Part shown: piece after piece, positions 26,523 through 33,817 of the stretch
Numbering within the stretch: position 1 is the first letter of the stretch
Layout of the letters: each line of letters opens with the position of its first letter
From: Oscillospiraceae bacterium
Lineage (GTDB): Bacteria; Bacillota; Clostridia; Oscillospirales; Oscillospiraceae
Reading direction: 5' to 3'
Length of the DNA stretch: 33,817 nt
NCBI GenBank assembly: GCA_009776445.1
Contig: WRNV01000017.1
Span: forward strand, 1-33,817
Translations under genes and position numbers: made by a program
Notes under the pieces: generated by a model
The model's input: the letters and a program-made list of their open reading frames with translations, nothing else
What the model was told of the DNA's origin: nothing
Databases searched by the model: none

Positions 26523-27868
26523 AACGGTTCACGAGCAAGAGCAAAGCGTTATGTCTGACAATCGCGTTGGCAATAATACTAACCGCCATTTCCGGTATGA
26601 TCGCTCAAGCTATTGCAACCCAAAGCGTTGTTGTAGCTCAATCGACAGTCGGCGATCAGACCGTCCACGAGAAGATTGGTTTTAATGACATAACAGGTGA
26701 AGGAGGAAATCCGCCTGAATTGACTGGTACTGCCAGCGCGCTTGGAATTGAACAGCCCTGGTACGCCTACCTTACCTACTCCGAAACGCCTGTTGGCGCC
26801 ACCAGTATTGGGGTAGACAAGAGGATTATATATTTTGACCCTTATGATTATTCGAACGCCCTCGTTATGGCTGTCCAGGGAAATGAGGGAGGGCAGTTGG
26901 CAACATTCACAACGGCAAACAGTATCGAATTTACCTATACACAGGAATCAACCATGCACATCAGCTACAGTACTGGAACAGAGACCGCAACCCAAACCAC
27001 CTATGAAGCTTTAAGTGAGCTTCACGAATCATTCGCTGAAAGCAGTTCAAAGGCTGTGACTGACGGCTGGATGGCAGGGAAGGAACTCAGCAACACGGTT
27101 GGCGAAGAAACCATGCGACAGGACGACTTTTCGTGGGGCCTCAGCGAGGAAGTGCATGTCGGATCGCAACTGAGCTTGACTGAAGGTATAGAAACAGAGG
27201 TGGGTGCGAAAGTCGGAGCAGAGGGTTCAGTTGGCGTCGATTCCACATACGCTAAAGTGACGGCTGAAGCGTCCTCGTCCGTTCGCGCGAAAGTGGAAGC
27301 CACCGAAACAATCACGGCGGGGCTTGATGTGGGGAGCCATCAGGATTGGACGCAGTCAGACGCAGTAACCACGATTAACTCTCTCACGTCCGTTCAAATG
27401 GAGAATCGCAGCGGGGAATTGACGATCAGCGACGGGGTAGAATTGACCTTCGGATCTTCGTCCTCCATCGCTCAGGGCGTTGCCAGGGCTACAGCGCAAA
27501 CAACGGCGCAAACACAGGAGTGGTCGACGGGAACAAGCACCACCATTTCGTATACTTACAATGCCACCTATTTTAATTCCGCCGGCTCGCCGCTGCCCTG
27601 GCGGTTGGTGAATTACGCTGTGTTCATGCCGCTGAAATATGAATATCAGTACAGGATCAACGGAAACGAGTGGGTCACCGTTTATACGGACTATTGTCTG
27701 CTGACCACAATGCAGGGGACTTGTCGAAATTGGATGAACGACAACGTTTCTTACATCGAACATTGGGGTACCGGCAGACCTGTCGTTTGGTCGGAATTCT
27801 GGAAAGGCTTCTTCACCCCCAGCACACTTGCCGAAACATACCAAAACAAACTTTACCCAACTAACTGA
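26519..27868 (+). CDS. Secreted Ser/Thr-rich protein, possible beta-pore-forming or fibrous domain
   Basis: The protein has 449 residues and a signal peptide ending near residue 34 (MIAQAIATQ). An N-terminal part (about 35-140) contains GIEQPWYAYLTYSETPVGAT. Residues about 140-350 are rich in Ser, Thr, Glu and Ala with alternating polar/apolar runs (YSTGTETATQTTYEAL, EVGAKVGAEGSVGVDSTYAK, TAQTTAQTQEWSTGTSTTIS). The C-terminal 90 residues are aromatic-rich with a Cys pair (CLLTTMQGTCRNW). The middle resembles the Ser/Thr-rich stretch of 13782 and, loosely, amphipathic beta-hairpins of aerolysin-type toxins. It carries no dockerin. The gene overlaps 25803 by four bases and has ribosome site TGGAGG; 27886 follows 17 bases on. 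I cannot assign a family. Confidence 0.75.
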   Translation: MKRFTSKSKALCLTIALAIILTAISGMIAQAIATQSVVVAQSTVGDQTVHEKIGFNDITGEGGNPPELTGTASALGIEQPWYAYLTYSETPVGATSIGVDKRIIYFDPYDYSNALVMAVQGNEGGQLATFTTANSIEFTYTQESTMHISYSTGTETATQTTYEALSELHESFAESSSKAVTDGWMAGKELSNTVGEETMRQDDFSWGLSEEVHVGSQLSLTEGIETEVGAKVGAEGSVGVDSTYAKVTAEASSSVRAKVEATETITAGLDVGSHQDWTQSDAVTTINSLTSVQMENRSGELTISDGVELTFGSSSSIAQGVARATAQTTAQTQEWSTGTSTTISYTYNATYFNSAGSPLPWRLVNYAVFMPLKYEYQYRINGNEWVTVYTDYCLLTTMQGTCRNWMNDNVSYIEHWGTGRPVVWSEFWKGFFTPSTLAETYQNKLYPTN

Positions 27869-27885
27869 TGAAGGAGGAATGATTT

Positions 27886-30800
27886 ATGAAAAAAGCCATC
27901 CTGCGAGCTGTGATCACCTGTGCTGCTGTCATTGTCATGCTGTTAGCGTTTTCAGCATTTGCCAACGCGGAAGGCGGAGCCGTGTTGTCTCTAACTCCTT
28001 TTGAAGTAAAACCGGGTGAAATGTTTACCACTACGCTCTACCTGAAAGAAGATTCCCAGCTCATTGACTTTCAGGTCCGGCTCTTGTACGATGAGGATAT
28101 CGTTCAATTGCTTGACGTGTCTGACGAAAGAGATGGTATGCTCGTTACGACCAATGTCGCCGGACGCATTCACATTAGTTTTTCAAAAACAAGCGGAAAC
28201 CTTACGGCTAAAACAGACCTTGTTACATTTACCTTCAGAGCGGACGACAATATTGGCATTGGCTCTGTCGATTTATTGGCAGTTGATCCATCCAGCCTGC
28301 TTGAAGCGCATACAATGGTCGGCGGAGAGTTGCTTGTCCTCGCTGTCTCAACTGACTTCCAGCGTTTAGCGGTATACGAAGCCGGCGACGTTAACTTGGA
28401 TTCTCGAGTATCGATTGCTGATGTCACTTACCTGCGTCAATACCTGGCATACATGCGTACCTTGACTCCATATCAGTTATACTATGCCGACGCGTATGCC
28501 GATGGTGTCGTATCCATTTCAGACGCCGTTCGTATACAGCAAAAACTGGCTGACGACAGCATACTGCTTGGAGAACGCCTGGATGTGACCTTTTATAATA
28601 TGGACGGCAGTGTATACGTAAGGAAGTCTGTGCGGTTTGGCGCTGATTTACTGACGATTCCACTGCCGCCGCCGGTTCAGGGCTTCTCGAACGGCCGCTG
28701 GTCCACAAGCTCGATCGATGAGGCTCCCCCCCTGTTTACAAACATTGAAAGTAACATGAAGCTGTACCCCGTTTATAACAAAGTTGTGTCGGACGACATG
28801 AATTATTACATGGAGAGACTGGAGCTTTGGTACGGGAAAAACGCGCTCAATGGCGTTTTGGGGGGCGATCTGTTATTACATGGATCTATACCTTATGGGA
28901 ATAAACACGCTGACATCTATTGGAGCGTCAACAATGACGCGATCTTCCAGTTTGATAAGGGAGTTGTGATAGACCAATTAGGGAAATTTTCGAGGCCGAC
29001 ATACGATTCAATTGTGACCCTGACAGCCACTATTGTGCCGTTTGACGAAACAAACAACCCGGGTTCGGAAGGAATAATGACGTTTGTACTTAACGTCAAA
29101 GGTGTATTTATCACGCCGACTAAAGCGGAAATCGAAAATTACTTGCGTTCAGTGGTTAAGCAAGAGATCGATTCCAACATGAAACTGCCGCGTAAGGTGA
29201 CAAACGCTGAGGTCGAAAATCCGTCCCCTTATGAAGTGCGAGTTGAGTGGACACAAGTGGATTCCGACGGAATAGAGCGCCCCGTGACCTATATCGAACG
29301 AGACACGACTAGTTTCTATGCCGATCTCGTGGCGACGATAACATTCAACGGGAAACCTTTGGAAGGCGACGGGAAGATATATTTCGACAATGTGAAAATA
29401 TTACCCATTACGGAAAATGAAATCCGGACGCATATCATCAATAGCATAGCCAGTTCGCTTGGGCGGTCCATTTCCAATGGGACATCTCTCTGGAATGATG
29501 ATCAGGTATTTGGCGCCAACCTGGTCTGGCGCTCCAAAAAAACCGACGACGCTATAATCGAAAACAACATCATGCAGATTAAGCCAGAGGCAATCAACGG
29601 GACAATTCTTCCAATGGAAGTGGACGTCACCTATTCTGTGGACGATGACGGAACGAACAATGGCGCGCGTACGTTTAAGCTCAGCTATAATATTGAGCTG
29701 ATCAATGACAGTGTACTCCTTGTTCCTGGCGTCAACATTGACCCGGAACTACACAAAGCGTTAAAGGAAGCGACTGGAACCTCCGGATCACTAGTTACGA
29801 CAGCGCTGGGTGATGTCAAATTTGTTTACCTCGACCTGAGCAAATATCCGGATATTACCGACTTGACCGGATTGGCGTACTGTGTGAACTTGCGTGTTCT
29901 GAACATTTCGGGATTGCGTGTTGAACGCGGTATCAATGAGATATCCACAATGAATTATCTGGAGGCGCTGATCGCAAGAGATTGCGGACTGGACAATCTG
30001 ACTGACGGCGGCGTACCGGTACTCAAGACGGCTATCAGCCTAAAACTGCTGGATTTATCACATAACAACTTCACCTCATTGAACTCTGTCTTCGCTCCAA
30101 ATGTGCGGTATGGGAAACTGTCTGAAGTGTATCTGAACAACAACCAATTGCAGGATATTTCAGCGCTTAAATGCGCGCCGACGTTGCGTCTGCTTGCCAT
30201 GTCCGCCAACGGGCTCGGCGATGAAGATCTTGAGGCGTTTACGAACTTCAAGTACTTAATGTACCTTTCATTGTCTGATAACCATATTTCCAACATCACA
30301 CCCTTAAAGGATCTCACGAACCTCATTGAACTTCGCCTCCACAACAATCAAATCAAAAACATAAAGGATCTTCAGATGTTGCAAAACCTTGAGGCATTAT
30401 ATCTGGGTAATAATGAGATAAGCGATGTTACTTGGCTTAACAATCTACGACAGTTGAGGGTGTTGTATCTAAACGACAATAACCTCAGTGATATCAGCAA
30501 TCTGAATTCACTCAATAGGCTGACTGCCGTGAATGTATCAGGCAACAAACTGAATAATCTGAATGTGCTTTCTGTGTCAGCCAGCTCAATGGTAGAGCTA
30601 TACGCGGAAAACAACGAGATCCCCTCATTTAGTTTCATAGCCAACATGACTGGATTGCAAAGGTTGATGCTTGCGGGCAATCAATTCACGTACGAACCAA
30701 GCCTAATTACAAACCTTGGTAAGCTAACGAAGCTGAAGACTTTGACCATCTCCGGGAAAGATCTCCGCAGTTTGAGCTTCCTTGAAAACATGCCACAGTT

Positions 30801-33597
30801 GACCCGGTTGGATGCAAACGACTGTAACCTGCCCTCCAATAGCGCGCAATATTTACCGACTAGACTACAGTACCTAGATATTTCAAACAACGGTTTAGCA
30901 TACACACAAGGCGATACAAGCGGTATCTATGAGTTGGATCAGCTCATCGGCCTCTATGTGGATAACATGCAGGGCAATGTTGACCCAAATCAATTGATGA
31001 CTCTGATGACCCAACTGCGATACGTTTCCCTAGAAGGTTGCGGTATCGAATCAACATCGTGGCTTTCAAAGTTTAACAAAATCGTGTTTGTTGACCTCGC
31101 TAATAACCCAATCGCAAAGTTTGACTTCAATACAATGAATCAAAGTGGCAGGAAGACCTTAAAATACCTGTTCCTTGATTCTAATACGCAGGGGTATTTT
31201 GAAGACGCGTACTATGCTTACAACGGCGCCGGAGAAAGCCCGATGAAGGAACTGTCCCTCAGGAACCTGCAAGTACTGGATATGTTGAATTTACCTGATT
31301 TTGAGAACATCACCAACCTTGATTTGTCCTATACAGGTATCACGAATCTACAGGGATCAAAGCCGGATTTTGCCGAGCTGTACTCAATCGAGAGGTATAA
31401 AACCGTCGAGACGCTCGACATATCCGGTCTTCAGGCGGCAATCGCGCCGGTTGAGAATCTGCCGAAACTCGAAACACTTTACGCAGTTGGTACAGGCGAG
31501 GATCAAATTTTCTACCGGGAGAATATCCTATCCCTATATAGGTTATACAACAAGGGCGTGACCGCTTTCCTCTACAGCAAAGACGAGATGTATGAGCCGG
31601 TCGCGCAACGCGAAGGCGCGGTAATCCTTGGGCAACTGCCGGATATATCCAGGACTGTGGGGGTTGCTGCAGATAACATGTTCAGCGACAATAATCCGGA
31701 TTTGGCGGCAAGCATCAACGATTTCCCCATCACGTGGACTGTAAGCAATCCTGTGAACTACAAAGTGGAAAACGGCAAGCTCGCCGTCGCAAGTTACGCT
31801 GATTTGGTGGATGAAGAGTTGACGCTTACCGCTACAATCTCTGTCTATCCAGGTCAGGCTGATGTGTCAAGGGCATTTATGATTCAAACCAACATCCTAC
31901 GAGCGTCAGACGCGTACATTAACCGTGTGGAACCAGGTGGGGCATATAAACGCGGAGATCAATTCCAGTATGATATAACGGTAAACGCAGCAGTAGTTGA
32001 TGGCAGCGGTTTTGGTGGCCCGGCTAAGCCTGTATACACCGAAATCCGCTATACCTATGTTGGAAGTCAGCCCTGGACACAGATTTTGACTGAATCGGCT
32101 GGACATTATTATCTGATCAATGAAATTGCCACGCTAGGCGCGACAGTGGATATTCATGTCGCGATTGGTCACAATGATCCAAACGCGGGGTTTGTGGTTG
32201 ATTGGACGAATCCTGATGATCCGGGCACTCATATTAGGGTGGTAAGCCGTACAAATGATTTGGCTTATTATCTAAACGGAGGCACCTCGCCTGGTATAAT
32301 TGACGGAGCTTCGATATCGAAAGCGGAAGAGGATGTCATAGCCAATTTCGTGCCGGATAGGCCTGGTTACTTGTTTGAGGGTTGGTTTGAGGACGCTGTG
32401 TTTACCATACCCTTTACGGAAACAACTATGCCAGCCAGAGACCTGCATCTTTACGCAAAGTGGAAAGAACACTCGTACACGACATCGTTTAACCCCACTG
32501 GCGGCGCTGTCTCGCCTACCAGCAAACTCATTTACTGTGGCGGCACATATGGAACACTGCCCACGCCAACACGCGAATTTTACGATTTCCTGGGTTGGTT
32601 CACGGAGGAGAACGGAGGCTCACATAAGACGGATAGCACCTCGGCAAACACCACACCCGCCGCTGAAACACTATATGCCCACTGGCAACGCCGTACATTC
32701 ATCTTGAATTTTAACGCCAATGGAGGAATGGTCAGTCCAGCCAACAAGACAGTAAATTGCGGGGACGCATATGGGACACTGCCTACCCCAACGCGCGATC
32801 ACCACAATTGCCTGGGTTGGTATACAGAGGCTGTAGGCGGAGTTTTGGTTACCAGTTCCACTTTAGCGGACAACTCCATCGCCACCAAAACTATATATGC
32901 CCATTGGGAGCTGAAACCTCTTTCCGATTGGACGCCAATAGGCATGGAACCTGCTGGCGCGCAGATCGACGCGCAGCATAAATGGAGATATACCCTGACA
33001 ACGACAAAAAAGTCGTACGATACCACTATGTCCGGATTCACATCCATCAGCAACGAGTGGGTTCAGTCCGGCACCGGATCGAACTGGTACGCGTCCTTCC
33101 CATCCGGGTTTGACACCAATCACTCGTTTTATAAAAATTATATGAAATCACCTTATACAGCAAGTGAGACAACTACCACAAAACGAACTGTCAACAACGT
33201 GTTGGACGGATACATCTATTGGAAATGGATGTATGACTGCGGCGGCGCAAACGCTTATGATCGTGTCATTGCGGCAAAATCCGGTACCGGTTATTCTGGT
33301 TTCAACTACAGGTATTTTATTGCGAGCATTTCATACACAAATTATGCGTCAAGTTATTCCGCGAATATGGGTACGTTCTACACGATAACGAATATGTGGC
33401 AGAGCTACAATGAATCACTTGGAAGCCGTTACTGGTATAGGATCGACCGTAACAATAGCATATACACCGATTATAAAAAACTGTTTACTTACCAAAAGAT
33501 TCAGAACAACCTAGAATCCTATGCTATACCAAAAGCATCGTCAAGCGAGGAAGTTGTCAGTAATATCCAAGAGTTTATACGGTATAGAGAAAAGTAA
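27886..33597 (+). CDS. Cohesin-dockerin protein with leucine-rich repeats and InlB repeats (internalin-like)
   Basis: The protein has 1903 residues, with ribosome site AAGGAGGAA and a signal peptide ending at ANAEG (about 30). A cohesin occupies about 32-158 (VKPGEMFTTTLYLKEDSQL, FQVRLLYDEDIVQLLDVS, DLVTFTFRADD). A dockerin follows at about 166-228 (GDVNLDSRVSIADVTYLRQY, YADGVVSISDAVRIQQKL), then an InlB-like segment and two or more Ig-like regions (about 308-405). A long leucine-rich repeat solenoid of the internalin/SDS22 type spans about 610-1185 (LTNLIELRLHNNQIKNIKDL, LEALYLGNNEISDV). Ig-like domains and three InlB repeats (GYLFEGWFEDA, DFLGWFTEENGG, CLGWYTEAVGG) reach about 1680. A C-terminal domain shared with 13782 ends RYREK. 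It is likely a surface binding protein built into the cohesin-dockerin network. Confidence 0.87.
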   Translation: MKKAILRAVITCAAVIVMLLAFSAFANAEGGAVLSLTPFEVKPGEMFTTTLYLKEDSQLIDFQVRLLYDEDIVQLLDVSDERDGMLVTTNVAGRIHISFSKTSGNLTAKTDLVTFTFRADDNIGIGSVDLLAVDPSSLLEAHTMVGGELLVLAVSTDFQRLAVYEAGDVNLDSRVSIADVTYLRQYLAYMRTLTPYQLYYADAYADGVVSISDAVRIQQKLADDSILLGERLDVTFYNMDGSVYVRKSVRFGADLLTIPLPPPVQGFSNGRWSTSSIDEAPPLFTNIESNMKLYPVYNKVVSDDMNYYMERLELWYGKNALNGVLGGDLLLHGSIPYGNKHADIYWSVNNDAIFQFDKGVVIDQLGKFSRPTYDSIVTLTATIVPFDETNNPGSEGIMTFVLNVKGVFITPTKAEIENYLRSVVKQEIDSNMKLPRKVTNAEVENPSPYEVRVEWTQVDSDGIERPVTYIERDTTSFYADLVATITFNGKPLEGDGKIYFDNVKILPITENEIRTHIINSIASSLGRSISNGTSLWNDDQVFGANLVWRSKKTDDAIIENNIMQIKPEAINGTILPMEVDVTYSVDDDGTNNGARTFKLSYNIELINDSVLLVPGVNIDPELHKALKEATGTSGSLVTTALGDVKFVYLDLSKYPDITDLTGLAYCVNLRVLNISGLRVERGINEISTMNYLEALIARDCGLDNLTDGGVPVLKTAISLKLLDLSHNNFTSLNSVFAPNVRYGKLSEVYLNNNQLQDISALKCAPTLRLLAMSANGLGDEDLEAFTNFKYLMYLSLSDNHISNITPLKDLTNLIELRLHNNQIKNIKDLQMLQNLEALYLGNNEISDVTWLNNLRQLRVLYLNDNNLSDISNLNSLNRLTAVNVSGNKLNNLNVLSVSASSMVELYAENNEIPSFSFIANMTGLQRLMLAGNQFTYEPSLITNLGKLTKLKTLTISGKDLRSLSFLENMPQLTRLDANDCNLPSNSAQYLPTRLQYLDISNNGLAYTQGDTSGIYELDQLIGLYVDNMQGNVDPNQLMTLMTQLRYVSLEGCGIESTSWLSKFNKIVFVDLANNPIAKFDFNTMNQSGRKTLKYLFLDSNTQGYFEDAYYAYNGAGESPMKELSLRNLQVLDMLNLPDFENITNLDLSYTGITNLQGSKPDFAELYSIERYKTVETLDISGLQAAIAPVENLPKLETLYAVGTGEDQIFYRENILSLYRLYNKGVTAFLYSKDEMYEPVAQREGAVILGQLPDISRTVGVAADNMFSDNNPDLAASINDFPITWTVSNPVNYKVENGKLAVASYADLVDEELTLTATISVYPGQADVSRAFMIQTNILRASDAYINRVEPGGAYKRGDQFQYDITVNAAVVDGSGFGGPAKPVYTEIRYTYVGSQPWTQILTESAGHYYLINEIATLGATVDIHVAIGHNDPNAGFVVDWTNPDDPGTHIRVVSRTNDLAYYLNGGTSPGIIDGASISKAEEDVIANFVPDRPGYLFEGWFEDAVFTIPFTETTMPARDLHLYAKWKEHSYTTSFNPTGGAVSPTSKLIYCGGTYGTLPTPTREFYDFLGWFTEENGGSHKTDSTSANTTPAAETLYAHWQRRTFILNFNANGGMVSPANKTVNCGDAYGTLPTPTRDHHNCLGWYTEAVGGVLVTSSTLADNSIATKTIYAHWELKPLSDWTPIGMEPAGAQIDAQHKWRYTLTTTKKSYDTTMSGFTSISNEWVQSGTGSNWYASFPSGFDTNHSFYKNYMKSPYTASETTTTKRTVNNVLDGYIYWKWMYDCGGANAYDRVIAAKSGTGYSGFNYRYFIASISYTNYASSYSANMGTFYTITNMWQSYNESLGSRYWYRIDRNNSIYTDYKKLFTYQKIQNNLESYAIPKASSSEEVVSNIQEFIRYREK

Positions 33598-33608
33598 CAC
33601 TAATTGAG

Positions 33609-33659
33609 AACAGCCCGCGTCTCAAGGCACACGGTAAGGCCATTGAGGCGCGGGCTGTT
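33609..33659 (+). terminator. Terminator of the cluster, shared with 18305-18347
   Basis: A 17-bp stem (33609-33625 with 33643-33659, one G-T wobble) starts 12 bases after the stop, with three T residues at the end of the right arm and another three T within the next bases. Most of the stem equals the hairpin after 13782. Confidence 0.85.
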
Positions 33660-33714
33660 TAGTTATCCCAATATAATGCTTTATCAATAAATATGGTTAC
33701 TGTGCAGTGGGTGT

Positions 33715-33817
33715 CTAAAAACTCGCAATGGTTACAGGCTCCGCACACAAGTTTTGACAATTGTACAAGTTTTCACTGCAGTACCAGTGCGTTGCCTGTA
33801 ACCAACCTGTGTTTTTG
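33715..33817 (-). CDS. C-terminal end of unknown gene (5' part beyond window)
   Basis: On the minus strand a frame enters at 33817 and stops at TAG (33715-33717), encoding a Cys-rich tail with HWYCSENLYNCQNLCAEPV and ending TIASF. It matches the frame at 1-86 except for Gly to Ser and Ile to Leu. It converges on the last gene of the cluster, separated by the terminator at 33609-33659. Family not recognised; the four-Cys spacing might bind metal. Confidence 0.55.
   Translation of the reverse strand, partial: KNTGWLQATHWYCSENLYNCQNLCAEPVTIASF
33732..33817. repeat. Edge direct repeat, copy 2
   Basis: The partner of bases 1-86, same orientation, three mismatches in 86. It lies wholly in the C-terminal coding part of the minus-strand gene. 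Confidence 0.9.

Noticed and set aside
7412-33597. Classical cellulose-degrading cellulosome
   Set aside because: No cellulase, hemicellulase or CBM3 is encoded and the only docked enzyme seen is a protease.

Overview
The window looks like chromosome of an anaerobic Gram-positive bacterium (Bacillota, probably class Clostridia). The grounds are type I dockerin and cohesin modules, three SLH repeats on one protein, strong AGGAGG-type ribosome sites, TTGAxx/TAxAAT promoters and a small PspC-domain protein. No taxonomic marker gene is present, so this is inference.

Layout. 1-1035 is housekeeping: the truncated end of an unknown minus-strand gene, an initiator tRNA with its own promoter and terminator, and a small metallo-beta-lactamase-fold hydrolase. 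1122-6350 holds a long, hairpin-rich leader and a secreted GH92-type alpha-mannosidase with two discoidin-like domains. 6465-6703 is a minus-strand pspC-like gene with a clear promoter. 6895-33659 is one large plus-strand cluster of secreted modular proteins. In order these are: subtilase with seven RCC1 repeats and a dockerin (7412-12055); cohesin-like protein with a C-terminal membrane anchor (12624-13721, TTG start); giant dockerin protein with InlB-like, Ser/Thr-rich and BspA-type LRR parts (13782-18290); cohesin-like protein with SLH repeats (18391-19758); scaffoldin with about five cohesin-like domains and two dockerins (19817-23635); dockerin plus cohesin adaptor (24107-25705); membrane-tethered cohesin-like protein (25803-26522); Ser/Thr-rich secreted protein (26519-27868); and a 1903-residue cohesin-dockerin-LRR-InlB protein (27886-33597).

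How the genes may work together. The cluster has the parts of a cellulosome-like assembly: surface anchors (SLH and transmembrane), scaffold, adaptors and dockerin-bearing cargo. The cargo, however, is a protease, RCC1 and LRR propeller/solenoid modules and possible pore-forming or adhesive proteins, not cellulases. With the nearby alpha-mannosidase this suggests a surface complex for glycoprotein or cell-envelope targets, or for adhesion. Cohesin-dockerin pairing is inferred from sequence only.

Three copies of a conserved promoter-leader block (cores about 7031-7205, 12331-12497, 23850-24012) precede parts of the cluster, and gene-end remnants lie just after two of them, so the locus has grown by block duplication and deletion. 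The two window edges carry 86-bp direct copies (83 of 86 identical) of the end of the same unknown minus-strand gene.
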